From NCBI RefSeq assembly GCF_014257025.1, contig NZ_JACMSF010000047.1:1-64000 (forward strand): a stretch of DNA of 64,000 nt, in the 5' to 3' direction. The notes below the pieces were generated by a model. That model was not told the origin of the DNA, ran no database searches, and was given only the letters and a program-made list of their open reading frames with translations. The first letter of the stretch is position 1; the number at the start of each line of letters is the position of its first letter. Positions 19,223-28,391 of the stretch are shown piece after piece. The position numbers and the translations under genes are program-made. The DNA comes from Streptomyces cupreus. Lineage in GTDB: Bacteria > Actinomycetota > Actinomycetes > Streptomycetales > Streptomycetaceae.

Positions 19223-19574
19223 GGTTGTCCCTGATTCTCATGAGCAGGTGGACATTGGTGGTCTCGGACTCCGCCAGCGGCAGCCGGTGATGGACCAGCC
19301 CGCGGTCTGCGAGTTCCCCGAGAAGAAGTGTCATCGGAGTGAGGCGCATGTGCATCCTGGCCGCGATCTCGGCGACAGCCTGCCCATGAGGTGGCGGGCA
19401 CATGGACAGGATGGCCCGCCACTCGGTGGGCAGGCCACTGTGGTCGTCCGTGGTGATCGCCGCCGTGATGGTGGTGTCCATGGTCAGGACGGTGTGCGGA
19501 GCACTTGTACGGCCGTCGGTCAAGGCGTACAGCCGCGTCCGGCGACGGCCTGCGTGCTGCGGATCGTGCGCCAT
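19209..19574 (-). CDS. cvnC: Conservon protein CvnC (DUF742)
   Basis: A 121-residue DUF742 protein with the family's winged-helix-like C-terminal half: PPHGQAVAEIAARMHMRL, then LGELADRGLVHHRLP, ending LLMRIRDNLARI. The N-terminal RRTRLYALTDGRT segment matches the RPYALTGGRT consensus. Its ATG overlaps the cvnB stop (TAATG). It is the third component of the CvnA-B-C-D complex and is thought to interact with the kinase-like CvnA and the GTPase CvnD. Confidence 0.9.
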   Translation of the reverse strand: MAHDPQHAGRRRTRLYALTDGRTSAPHTVLTMDTTITAAITTDDHSGLPTEWRAILSMCPPPHGQAVAEIAARMHMRLTPMTLLLGELADRGLVHHRLPLAESETTNVHLLMRIRDNLARI

Positions 19575-19978
19575 TACGACGTGGGCACCTCGCTGCGCTC
19601 AGGTGTGCCGAGCCACTCACCGAGCGCCTGCGCGGTCCGCACGGCCTCTCCGCCCAGTTCCCCGAGCCTTGCCTTGCGGGAGGTGACGACGATGAGTGTG
19701 CTGCCCTGCCCGCAGCCGACGATGCAGAGATACCTGTCGTCCATCTCGACCAGCTGGCGAATCACCCGACCCCCACCGACCTCCCTCGATATCGCCTTCA
19801 TCGTGGCCGCTATGCCGGAGGACGCCGCGGCCATGCGTTCGGCCTGTGGCTGGTCCAGCAGGTACGAGCTGAGCTTGATCCCGTCGTTGGAAAGGAGCAC
19901 GGCGCCCTGGATGCCGGCGATCCTGCTCAGGTTGTTGTCCAGGACGCTGTAGATCATGTCGTTCGATGGCGTCGTCAT
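19574..19978 (-). CDS. cvnB: Conservon roadblock/LC7 protein CvnB
   Basis: A 134-residue roadblock/LC7-domain protein (LDNNLSRIAGIQGAVLLSND, then MAAASSGIAATMKAISRE, then YLCIVGCGQGSTLIVV). Bacterial members act with small GTPases, probably as regulators or GTPase-activating scaffolds. Its ATG overlaps the cvnA stop (ATGA), so it is co-translated with the kinase. Confidence 0.92.
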   Translation of the reverse strand: MTTPSNDMIYSVLDNNLSRIAGIQGAVLLSNDGIKLSSYLLDQPQAERMAAASSGIAATMKAISREVGGGRVIRQLVEMDDRYLCIVGCGQGSTLIVVTSRKARLGELGGEAVRTAQALGEWLGTPERSEVPTS

Positions 19979-22332
19979 GGCTGATCCTGTCGGAGCTCGT
20001 CTTCCACTGTCTGGGTTCCGTGTTCGTAGTCGGCCCAGGCATCGGCCACTTCTTCAGGCGTCGCAGCATCCTGAGTGACCGTCACTTCCGGTGTACGTGG
20101 CTTGCGGAGTTGCTCGGCCATGTGGGTCTGCGGCACACGTTCGGGAAGGGGCGGCGGGGAGCCTCCCTCGTGTGCCAGGGCACGAACCGGTTCTACGGTC
20201 TCCTGAGACCGCTCGTGTGTCCGGCGGACCGGCAGCCCGGATCCCACATGCAGAACCAGCTCGGGCTTGCGTTCCTCCCGCCGGCGTAGTGCGTGGCTCG
20301 TGGGTGGGGGGCCCGAGGGTGCGGGGCTCGGCTGCTCGAGAGCCGACTGTGCCGACTGTGCCGAATCGCGCGACGGTTCCTGATGGGTCGGTACGAGGAG
20401 ATCCTTGGGGAAGACCACCACGGCCGATGTTCCGCCGTACACCGACCTGCGCAGCGTGACCGCTGCCTGTAGCTGCTGGGCGAGGTGGCCGACCACGAAG
20501 AGGCCCAGCCTGTGTGCGTTCTCCGCGAGGACCGCGTACGGCGGCGCGGACCGCAGGCGGCTGTTCATCTCCTCGTAGCTCGCGGGGGTCACCCGCGGGC
20601 CACGGTCCTCGATCTCGACCGACAGCCCGTCAGCCACCAGCTCGGCTCGGATGACGACCTTCGACCTCGGAGGCGAGAACCGGGTGGCGTTGTCCAGGAG
20701 CTCGGCCAGCAGGTGGCTGATCTGGCTGATCACCTGCGGTTCCACGCTGACCTCGTCCAGGGACTGCCGCTCGATCCGCCGGAAGTCCTCGACCTCCGCG
20801 GCGGCTTCACGCAGCAGGTCGGCGACGCGCATCGGCTCGGTGTGCGGGTCGGGGATCTCACCGCCCGCGAGGATGAGCAGGTTCTCGATCTGTCGCCGCA
20901 TGCCCACCGTCAACTGGTCGGAGCGCATCAGCTGGGCGAGCAGCGCTTCGTCGTGGCCACAGGAGTCCTGGAGTTCTTCGGTGAGCGTCAACTGACGGCT
21001 CACCAGGTTTCCGGTGCGTGAGGCGATCCCCGCGGCGAACATGCCGAAGCCCTGACGCTCGGCCGCCAGCTGCCTGTGACCGTCGACGGATACGGCGACG
21101 ACGCGGGCGAATGCATCGCTGATACGGCCGACCTCGTCCTGATCCCCGCCGACCGTCGGCAGCGCGTCGGCGTCGACGGGCTTGCCCTGCTGAAGTTGGG
21201 CGACCACCTTCGGCAGCGTCTCCTCTGCGACGGTCACCGTGCGTTCGTGCAGACCGTTCAGGCGGCGAAGCACCGAGCGGGTGGTGAAGACGACGACGGC
21301 CGCAACAATGAACAGTGCGCCGCTGCTTCCCGCGACCAGCCAGTAGACCTCTTCCTCGAGCTCGTCCGCCTCGTGGCTCGCCTGAGCGAGCACGCTCCGC
21401 GACTTATCGACAGTAAGCTTGTGCAATTGCGCCGCGAACTTCTCATGTGCGGCCCTCCAGCCGCTGACCTCTCCGGGCAGCTTCACCCCGGAGGCGATGT
21501 CCTGGTGATCGGACACGACAGCGTTCTCGATACGGGTCTTCGTCTGCCACGCCTGCGAGCTGGTGACCTGCTCGAAGCGCTCTCTTTCTTCGGCGGGCAG
21601 ATACGGCAGGACCGAAGTGTCATACAAGTACCGGTGAGCTCCCACGGCGTTGATGAATTCTCCGAACCTTGAGAAGGCCAGTTCCCTGGACGGGCCGGCA
21701 AGCGCAAGGATCGTGTCCTGGCGCGCCAGCATTTCCGAGGCCGACAACATCGCGAAGAGCGGTCGGCTCTCCTCAGCGAGATCGGCATCCTGCGTGTGGC
21801 TGAACGCCTGTTCCTGGTAGACACCGATCATCTGGTTGATCAGGTTGGTGTAATAGGCGATCGCCCCGTCGACGCCGCCGCTGTGGGCATCAGCGCGCTC
21901 CCGGTGTGCATCCAGGTCCTCCAGGCCTTCTTTCACCTCGAGTAGATGACGGGCTGCCTGCTCGGACTCCGCAGGACCGGTGGCCGATGACCGCCGGAAT
22001 TCGGCCGCAGCTCGGTCGGTGGCCGCCCGCCGGCTTCGCAGGTCGTCTCCGGACACGGAAGCACCTGCCCACCGCGCGGCCGTCATCGTCCGTTCGGCCT
22101 GCATCTCGCCGATGAGCCTGTGCACGGGGACGCCGATGCGCTCAGCGCCCGTCACATCTTCGCGCAGATGCTCGGACTGCCCCAGCAACCCATGAGCGGT
22201 CACGAAGACCTGGGCACCCATCGCCACGATGGGCACCACCGCCAGCCAGATGAGCAGCGTACGAAGGCGCACAGTACGCCGCCGACGGGTGTTCGACAGT
22301 TCTCGCGGTCCTGCGGGTTCTACGGCAGCCAT
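19975..22332 (-). CDS. cvnA: Conservon sensor histidine-kinase-like protein CvnA
   Basis: A 785-residue membrane protein. TM1 is near residues 25-45 (LLIWLAVVPIVAMGAQVFV). An extracytoplasmic nitrate/nitrite-sensing (NIT)-type helical domain spans about 50-300, TM2 follows at about 330-350 (GALFIVAAVVVFTT), then a HAMP-like linker. A degenerate dimerisation region precedes the HATPase_c domain with LLAELLDNATRFSPP (N-box), VEIEDRGPRV and GLFVVGHLA. The C-terminal 150 residues are Pro/Arg-rich and disordered. ATG at 22332 is preferred because GAGG lies four bases upstream; an in-frame ATG at 22440 lacks a site. It is the first gene of the cvnABCD operon. Confidence 0.88.
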   Translation of the reverse strand: MAAVEPAGPRELSNTRRRRTVRLRTLLIWLAVVPIVAMGAQVFVTAHGLLGQSEHLREDVTGAERIGVPVHRLIGEMQAERTMTAARWAGASVSGDDLRSRRAATDRAAAEFRRSSATGPAESEQAARHLLEVKEGLEDLDAHRERADAHSGGVDGAIAYYTNLINQMIGVYQEQAFSHTQDADLAEESRPLFAMLSASEMLARQDTILALAGPSRELAFSRFGEFINAVGAHRYLYDTSVLPYLPAEERERFEQVTSSQAWQTKTRIENAVVSDHQDIASGVKLPGEVSGWRAAHEKFAAQLHKLTVDKSRSVLAQASHEADELEEEVYWLVAGSSGALFIVAAVVVFTTRSVLRRLNGLHERTVTVAEETLPKVVAQLQQGKPVDADALPTVGGDQDEVGRISDAFARVVAVSVDGHRQLAAERQGFGMFAAGIASRTGNLVSRQLTLTEELQDSCGHDEALLAQLMRSDQLTVGMRRQIENLLILAGGEIPDPHTEPMRVADLLREAAAEVEDFRRIERQSLDEVSVEPQVISQISHLLAELLDNATRFSPPRSKVVIRAELVADGLSVEIEDRGPRVTPASYEEMNSRLRSAPPYAVLAENAHRLGLFVVGHLAQQLQAAVTLRRSVYGGTSAVVVFPKDLLVPTHQEPSRDSAQSAQSALEQPSPAPSGPPPTSHALRRREERKPELVLHVGSGLPVRRTHERSQETVEPVRALAHEGGSPPPLPERVPQTHMAEQLRKPRTPEVTVTQDAATPEEVADAWADYEHGTQTVEDELRQDQP

Positions 22333-23145
22333 CAGTCCTCGGTGCGGGAAAGCGGGGCGCGATCCACCGGCCTGGCCCAGCCTGGGTGGCTTGGGACGAC
22401 TTGCACGTGGCTTCGGTGGGAGCAGAGGGACGCCGATCATAACCAGCCACGCAGAGAAGGGAAGAGGTTGTCTCTGTGATCAAGACATGGTAATGGCATG
22501 GCAATGATGCAGGTTGGAGGCCATATGGCAGCCGAACCGATACAGTCCCGACGGTGCTCTGACCTACGGACATGCGTTGTTATTCGGTCGGCATGGCCCG
22601 AAGAGGACATCTGATCTGGGTTGCGGGAGGTTCGATCGGGTCGGGTGACCAGGGCGTGGGTGGGTCGTCGCAGGGCTCGTGATTTCTCGGCGCCCGTATC
22701 GCAGTGCTGTGTCCGACGCCCGGTGGGCTCTGTCGAGCCGGTGTTCGCCGAGTGGCGAGCCAGACGGACGGGTCAGGCCGACGGCACAACGAAGGTCTTC
22801 GCGTGGCGGCGCACGACGAACTCGTCGGCGATTTCGGAGCATTGGGGACGACCGTGGCATTGGTGACGACCGTGACCGAGGTCCGGGGCCCGGCGTCCGG
22901 GCCTCGAGGAGGACGCCGCCGATGGATTCGCTTCGTTCCACACGTCAACGAAGTCGGACCGGGTCCGTCGCCGGCAGCCGCGCTCCTTTTCGACGAACTC
23001 GCCCGCGAGGAATTCGAATTCCTCTGCACCGGGGCATTCAAGGACCAGGGCGACAAAAACCAGCGCAGCGCACGCGACCAGCTGATCCCGGAGAGGAAGA
23101 CGTTTGCGGAGAAGCTCGACGAGATCCGCAGCGGGCAATCTGACG
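22333..23145. other. Upstream region of the conservon and uncertain coding relics
   Basis: The first 200 bases should hold the conservon promoter; I see no certain -10/-35 pair. Between 22704 and 23162 on the plus strand a frame ends with protein-like charged sequence ([34 protein letters not shown]), and the opposite strand is also open over much of it. No family is recognised, so neither is called as a gene. Confidence 0.35.
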
Positions 23146-23300
23146 GAGACCGCGGTGCGTGACTGGGTCAAGCGGGCCGAAGTCGACGCGAGCGAGCGGG
23201 ACGGCCTGACCAGCAGCGAACGTGAGGAACTGGCAGCGCTGCGGCGGGAGAACCGCCGGCTGCGCGAGGACGTCGACATCCTCAAGCGAGCCACGGTGGA
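23146..23300 (+). pseudogene. IS3-family OrfA fragment
   Basis: About 50 residues from the middle of an IS3 Orf[21 protein letters not shown] (end of the helix-turn-helix), then the leucine-zipper [20 protein letters not shown]. It differs from the OrfA at 4374-4700, so it comes from another IS3 group. The start and the catalytic orfB are lost; an IS30 relic begins 50 bases later. Confidence 0.7.
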
Positions 23301-23351
23301 CTCAATCGATCAACGCAACACCCCAGGTAGAACAAGTACCGGAGGTGTTGG

Positions 23352-24030
23352 ATGGCGAGGTTGGGGCGTCCGGGCATGTCGGATGCGCAGAAGCTGGAGC
23401 TGTGGGGCCGCTGGAAAGCAGGTGAGTCGATCAGCGAGATATCCCGGGCACTGGGACGCCCTCCGGGTTCGATCTTCACGATCCTCAAGTCCAACGGCGG
23501 GTACGTTCCGCCGGTTCGGCGTCGGCGGTCCTGCCATCTCACGCCGGCGGAACGCGAGCAGATCTCGCGCGGTCTGGCCCGCGGTGACTCGATGCGCGAG
23601 ATTGCCCGCACTCTGGGGCGAGCCGCTTCGATCAGCCGGGAAATCGCGCGGAACAAGGGCCCCGGCGCTACCGGGCCGTTGACGCCGAGGACCGTGCCTG
23701 GGACCGCGCGCGACTGCCCCAAACCGTGCCTGCTGGCCGTGAACCAGCCAGCTGCGGGAACTGGTGGCGGAGAAGCCGGCGCAGGACTGGGCGCAGGAAC
23801 AGATCGCCGGCCACCTGGCGAAGAGCTACCCGCCCGGCTCAGCGATGCGGATCAGCCACGAGACGATCTACAAGTCCCTGTTCATGCAGGCCCGCAGGGT
23901 GCTGGCCAAGGCACTGCAGCAGCACTTGCGATCAGGCCGCCCGACCAGCGAAACATCCACAACACCGTTTCCGGGCAATGACGTTCGCAGATCAAGGATG
24001 CCGTCTCCATCCGCGAGAGACCCGCGCGGG
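23352..24030 (+). pseudogene. IS30-family transposase, decayed
   Basis: The first 110 residues are a good IS30 N-terminus with two helix-turn-helix units ([20 protein letters not shown], and [20 protein letters not shown]). After about 23710 the frame changes: [40 protein letters not shown]. It changes again to NIHNTVSGQ, where a TGA (23979-23981) replaces the expected Trp codon, followed in frame by [14 protein letters not shown]. The catalytic DDE domain is absent. GGAGG precedes the ATG. It is fused to the 3' end of an ABC exporter gene. Confidence 0.7.
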
Positions 24031-24363
24031 CAGCGCCAGCGGGTCGCCCTCGCCCGGGCGATCCTGCGCGACGCGCCGATCCTGCTGCTCGACGAGGCCA
24101 CCAGTGCCCTGGACTCCGAGAGCGAGATCCTGGTCCAGGAGGCGCTGTGGCGGCTGATGGAGGGGCGGACGGCGCTCGTGGTAGCACACCGGCTGAGCAC
24201 GCTCGCCACCATGGACCGGCTCGTCGTCCTCGACCGCGGACGGATCGTCGAGGAGGGCACCCACGACGAGTTGCTCGCGGCGGAGGGCGCCTACGCGAAG
24301 CTGTGGCAGCACCAGTCGGGAGGCTTCCTCGACGACAGCCCGGCACGGGCCGAGTTGCCCTGA
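24031..24363 (+). pseudogene. ABC exporter nucleotide-binding domain, 3' fragment
   Basis: About 110 residues from the end of an exporter-type (MsbA/MDR-like) half-transporter. It has the end of the signature ([17 protein letters not shown]), Walker B ([12 protein letters not shown]), the H-loop ([14 protein letters not shown]) and the typical [21 protein letters not shown] tail (read here in part). The membrane domain and Walker A are missing; the 5' part was replaced by the IS30 relic, giving a chimeric open reading frame that starts inside the transposase. Confidence 0.75.
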
Positions 24364-24387
24364 GGCGGAGACGCCCCAGGGGGCGGC

Positions 24388-24412
24388 GGGCGGCGGACGC
24401 GTTCCGCCGCCC
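24388..24412. terminator. Bidirectional hairpin terminator
   Basis: GGGCGGCGGA (24388-24397) pairs perfectly with TCCGCCGCCC (24403-24412) around a five-base loop. It lies between the ABC-exporter fragment and the stop of the convergent sugar-binding-protein gene. Confidence 0.7.
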
Positions 24413-24471
24413 GACTGCCGCCTCGGCCGTCCGCCGCTTCGGTCGTCCGCCGGTCCGGCTTCGCGGGCCCG

Positions 24472-25554
24472 TCACGGGGAGAGTCCGGCCTGGGCGCAGG
24501 CGGGGCGGAGCTTTCGGGTGCAGATCTGCTCGATGGTGTAGACGCCGTCCTTGACCAGCGTCTGCTTGATGTCGCCGACCGTCACCGCTCTCGGCGTGAG
24601 CAGTACGGCCGGGATGTCCTCGGTGGTGGCGCTGTCCACCGTCGTCGTGGCCGTCGTATCGCGGACGTCCTCGCCACGCCCCAGGGCGACGGCCATATCG
24701 GCGACCGCAGCGGCTTCCGCCGCGAACGGTTTGTACACCGTCATGTACTGCTCGCCCTTGACTATGCGCTGTACGGCGTCGAGGTCGGCGTCCTGACCGG
24801 TGACGGGGGGAAGCTTCCTGACGCCGGCCGTCTTGAAGGCGGAAATGACTCCTGTGGCGATGGAGTCGTTGGCTGCCAGGACGCCGCCGATCCGGTCCGA
24901 GCCCAGGGCGGCGATGGCGGCGGACATATTGGCGTGGGCGTTGTCGGTGCTCCAGGCCACGGTGTCGTACGACCTGACGATCTTCAGCTTGCCCTCGATG
25001 ACGGACATCGCGCCCTTGCGGAACCATGTCGCGTTGGCGCTGACCGGGTCGCCGTTCATCATGACCACGCTCCCGCCGCCCCCCATAGCCTTCAGCAGCG
25101 CCTCGCCCTGGAGCCTGCCGACCTGCGCGCCGTCGAAACTGACATAGCCCGAGATCGGTCCTTCGGCCAGCCGGTCATAGGCGACGACCGAGGCACCCGC
25201 GTTGTGCGCCTCCTGGACCGAGGAGCGCATCGCCTTGCTGTCGGCGGGGTCGAGGATCAGGACCCTGACCCCCTTGGTGATCATGGAGGCCATCTGTTGC
25301 CGTTGCCTGTCCACGTCGCCCCCGGCGTTGGCGTACACCAAGGTGCAGCCAGGACACAGCTCCTTCAGCCGCTGCTCGATCAGCGGCTTGTCCCACTTCT
25401 CCCAGCGAGGGGTCACCCGGTTCGGCAACAGCAGGCCGATCGTGTAGCTGTCCGTGCCCGCCTCGTCTTCTCCCCCGCAGGCGACCAGGGACATCGTCAT
25501 GAGTCCGGCGACGAGCGCCGCGACGATGTGCCGCGTACGGGTACGGATGCTCAC
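24472..25554 (-). CDS. Sugar-binding lipoprotein coupled to a SpoIIE-type phosphatase
   Basis: A 360-residue periplasmic-binding-protein-1 (XylF/ChvE-like) substrate-binding protein. It has a lipoprotein signal with lipobox Cys (MTMSLVACGG). Sugar-binding-fold motifs are YTIGLLLPNRVTPRWEKWDK, VVAYDRLAEGPISGYVSFD, VVMMNGDP, VLAANDSIATG and the hinge ITGQD-like VTGQDADLDAVQRI. The GTG start (25554) overlaps the stop of the phosphatase gene (GTGA), so translation is coupled. It is about 55-60% identical by eye to the binding protein at 28392, but no importer subunits lie downstream. It may therefore be a sensor component for the phosphatase rather than a transporter part; that role is inference. 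Confidence 0.85.
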   Translation of the reverse strand: MSIRTRTRHIVAALVAGLMTMSLVACGGEDEAGTDSYTIGLLLPNRVTPRWEKWDKPLIEQRLKELCPGCTLVYANAGGDVDRQRQQMASMITKGVRVLILDPADSKAMRSSVQEAHNAGASVVAYDRLAEGPISGYVSFDGAQVGRLQGEALLKAMGGGGSVVMMNGDPVSANATWFRKGAMSVIEGKLKIVRSYDTVAWSTDNAHANMSAAIAALGSDRIGGVLAANDSIATGVISAFKTAGVRKLPPVTGQDADLDAVQRIVKGEQYMTVYKPFAAEAAAVADMAVALGRGEDVRDTTATTTVDSATTEDIPAVLLTPRAVTVGDIKQTLVKDGVYTIEQICTRKLRPACAQAGLSP

Positions 25555-28076
25555 AGCAGGCCCCCTATGTCCGTTCGGGGCACCGAGTCCGCGGGCGTCG
25601 GCTCGGGCCGTGGCACGCGGATCTCGCTCCACACCTGCTTGCCGCCGGCCACCGGCACGGAGCCGAAGGACTCCGACATCGCCTCGACCAGCAGCAGGCC
25701 CCGGCCACCGGTCGACTCCCAGTCCACGATCACCGGTTTGGCAGGCGCCCGCGGAGAGCCGTCGGTCACGCTCACGCGCACCAGGTCCCCGCGCAGGATC
25801 AGGTCGAGGCGGACCGAGCCCTGTGTGTGGACCAGGGCGTTGGTGACCAGTTCGGACACGACCAGCAGAACCCCGTCTGCCGCTTCCGCTACCTGCCACC
25901 GGCGCAGTGTGCGCGCGGTGAAACGGCGGGCGTGCATGACTGCGTCGGGCAGCCGCCACACCTCCCAGCCGGCCCGGATCGGCCGGGCGGTCATGCCGTC
26001 GTAGCGCAGCAGCAACAACGCGACGTCGTCCTCGCGGCGGCCCTCGTCGCCGAGCAGGTCGTCGGCCATCCGCCCGGTGTCGGCCGGGTCGGCCGCGGCG
26101 AGCGCGGCGCGGGTCCGGTCCATCCCCTCGTCCAGGGGCAGATCGGCAGCCTCGACGAGGCCGTCGGTGACCAGGGCGAGCACCGTGCCAGGGGTCAGTG
26201 CCACGGCGGTCATCGGGAACTCCGCCTCGGCGAGGACGCCCAGCGGGAGCCCTCCCTCGACCTGCACCTCCTCGGTGGTGCCGTCGGGGTGGCGGACCAG
26301 CGGGGAGAGGTGCCCGGCCCGCACGAACAGGGCGTTGCCCTCCTCCATGTCCAGTTCGACGTAGCAGCAGGTGGCGAAGAGGTCGGTCTCCATGCCGACG
26401 AGCAGCCGGTTGGCGTGGGAGACGACGACGTCCGGCGGGTGGCCCTCCACCGCGTACGCCCGGACCGCGGTGCGCATCTGGCCCATGATCGTCGCGGCGC
26501 CGGCGCTGTGTCCCTGCACGTCGCCGATGACCAGGGCGACCCGGTCCTCGGAGATGACGATGACGTCGTACCAGTCGCCGCCGACCTGGAGCCCGCGCCG
26601 GGCGGGCAGATAGCGGGCGACGGCTGTCCCGCCGGGCAGTTCGGGCAGGCGCCGGGGCAGCAGGCTGCGCTGGAGCAGCGTCGCGAGCTCCTGCTCGGCG
26701 TCGTACGCATGCGCCCGCTCGAGGGCCTGTCCGACCAGGGCGGCAGTCGCGGTGAGCACGGACCGCTCCTCGGTGGCGAACTCGTGCGGCTGGTCCCAGC
26801 CGACCAGGCACACGCCGACGACTGCGCCCTTGGCGGGCAGCGGCAGCACAGCCAGGCCTCCGGCGCCGATCCCCGCGAGCCCCGGTTCGAGGGCCGTGCC
26901 GGCGGGCCACAGGTCCATCCTCCCGTCCCGCAGGGCCAGTTGGAGGGTGGGCAGGGCGCGGACCGGGGCGTCGGGCCACTCGGAGCGCCACTCGGTACGC
27001 CAGATCTCCGGCCAGGCGGCGGGCTGCGGCGGGTCGAGCACGATGACCACCAGCCGGTCCTCGCGCAGTTCGGCGAGCGCCACCCGGTCGGCGGCGAGCG
27101 GTTCGCGCAGTGCGGTGACGACCACGCGGGCGACGTCCTGGACCGTCGCGGCGTCGTCGAGTGCGGCGGTCAGCCACTGGATCCGGGACACGTCGTCGGC
27201 GCTGCGGCGCTGCGGTGAGGTCGCCGTCACCACGCCCAGTACCTGTTGCGGCCGGTCGTCGGCGCTCGGCGCCATCCGGCACCTCAGACTCAGCCAGCGC
27301 ACCTCGCCCGTGGGGTGGCGGACCCGGAACTCCAGCTCGCGCCGGGCGGACTCGGGGGTGGACGGCTCCAGGACCGACATCAGCGCGTGCATGTCCTCCG
27401 GGAGGGCGTTCGCGAGCAGGGTGTCCGCCTTGCCGTCGAAGTCGGCCGGGGTGATGCCGACCAACTCGAGCAGCGTCTCGTCCGCGTCGATCACGCCGGT
27501 GTCCGGCTCCAGGACGAAGGAGCCGACGCGCAGCGCTCGCTGGGCGGGGGCCAGCGGCGCCGGTGGTTCGGGGCGATCGGCCCCCGCCCGGAGCTGGTTG
27601 GCGACCGCGTCGGCGTACCGCTCCAGGAAGCGCCGCTGCTCGGCGTCGAATCCGTCCGCGGATGCCCCCACCACGACGAGGCAGCCCAGCCGTCTGCCCT
27701 CTGCCATCAGGGGCAGGGCACCGAGTGACGCCACCGGCGGTGTCGGCCCGCCCTCGTAGGCAGCAAGGGCCGCCGCGTTCAGCCACAGCGGCCGGTCGGT
27801 GCGGAGGGCTTCCGCCGCGGGTGAGCCGCCGGACAGGGGCAGCAGCTCCGGCAGGCCGTACTGGGCAGCTCCGGCTCCGGCCGTCTCCGCCAGCCGGAGC
27901 TCCTCACCCCCGGCGCCGGGCACGTAGACAGCCGCCAGTGCCGCTCCGGCGAACGCCAGGGCCCGCTCCCCCGGGGTGGCAGCGCGCTCCGGAGGCGATG
28001 AACCGGTGCCCGCGGCCCCGGCCTGAGATGCCCGCAGCTGTGAGACGCCGGTCCGGGCACGGCCGTCATGAGGCAT
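25551..28076 (-). CDS. GAF-PAS-GAF-PP2C-HATPase phosphatase (SpoIIE/RsbU type)
   Basis: An 841-residue soluble regulator. Domains in order: GAF-like (about 30-165), PAS (about 180-285, with a PAC-like RVRHPTGEVRWLSL segment), GAF (about 300-465), PP2C SpoIIE (about 480-690) and an RsbW-like HATPase (about 700-830). The PP2C domain has metal-binding Asp residues in GGDWYDVI, VIGDVQGHS and VTDGLVEA. The HATPase has an N-box (VVSELVTNALVH) and VTDGSP and GGRGLLLVEA motifs. Such proteins dephosphorylate anti-anti-sigma factors and may phosphorylate them via the kinase domain, setting stress-sigma-factor activity. It has no membrane segment; the coupled downstream lipoprotein could supply extracellular input. 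Confidence 0.88.
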   Translation of the reverse strand: MPHDGRARTGVSQLRASQAGAAGTGSSPPERAATPGERALAFAGAALAAVYVPGAGGEELRLAETAGAGAAQYGLPELLPLSGGSPAAEALRTDRPLWLNAAALAAYEGGPTPPVASLGALPLMAEGRRLGCLVVVGASADGFDAEQRRFLERYADAVANQLRAGADRPEPPAPLAPAQRALRVGSFVLEPDTGVIDADETLLELVGITPADFDGKADTLLANALPEDMHALMSVLEPSTPESARRELEFRVRHPTGEVRWLSLRCRMAPSADDRPQQVLGVVTATSPQRRSADDVSRIQWLTAALDDAATVQDVARVVVTALREPLAADRVALAELREDRLVVIVLDPPQPAAWPEIWRTEWRSEWPDAPVRALPTLQLALRDGRMDLWPAGTALEPGLAGIGAGGLAVLPLPAKGAVVGVCLVGWDQPHEFATEERSVLTATAALVGQALERAHAYDAEQELATLLQRSLLPRRLPELPGGTAVARYLPARRGLQVGGDWYDVIVISEDRVALVIGDVQGHSAGAATIMGQMRTAVRAYAVEGHPPDVVVSHANRLLVGMETDLFATCCYVELDMEEGNALFVRAGHLSPLVRHPDGTTEEVQVEGGLPLGVLAEAEFPMTAVALTPGTVLALVTDGLVEAADLPLDEGMDRTRAALAAADPADTGRMADDLLGDEGRREDDVALLLLRYDGMTARPIRAGWEVWRLPDAVMHARRFTARTLRRWQVAEAADGVLLVVSELVTNALVHTQGSVRLDLILRGDLVRVSVTDGSPRAPAKPVIVDWESTGGRGLLLVEAMSESFGSVPVAGGKQVWSEIRVPRPEPTPADSVPRTDIGGLL

Positions 28077-28391
28077 GTCCGCACCTTCCTCCGTCCCAGG
28101 CCACAGGTGCCGACAGACTGAGATCAGGGCGCTCCGCTACCAGCGTCTCATATGGGATCGAAGCTGACAGGTCAGAATGAATCAGGCACCGATCGGACCC
28201 CGCACCGGCACCGTTCGCAGTTCAACGCACCCGGTGCCACACTTGCGACATAGTCGTCTTGACGCTTTTAGCACACTATGTTCCCTAATCTCACCCAGCA
28301 TGGTCGCCGTGATGTTCGGCGTCGGCATCCCGACTGTTCGTCGTTGACGCCCTCCTCACCCCGCGAGGTCACGGAAAGGGAGGTCTCTCGC
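28077..28391. promoter_or_regulatory. Divergent promoter region between phosphatase and sugar importer operon
   Basis: These 315 bases separate two divergent operons that carry paralogous sugar-binding proteins. The stretch near 28250-28300 is locally AT-richer (TTGACGC then TTTTAGCACACTATG) and could hold plus-strand promoter elements, but the spacing fits no consensus cleanly. A shared operator is plausible; I see no convincing palindrome. Confidence 0.4.

Noticed and set aside
22773-23294. A 173-codon minus-strand frame between the conservon and the IS30 relic.
   Set aside because: It runs antisense to a clear IS3 OrfA fragment at its start and has no recognisable domain.
24472-27786. A 1104-codon open frame on the minus strand.
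   Set aside because: Only its last third is real (the binding protein from 25554). The rest is an Arg/Gly/Pro-rich shadow of the phosphatase gene in another frame.
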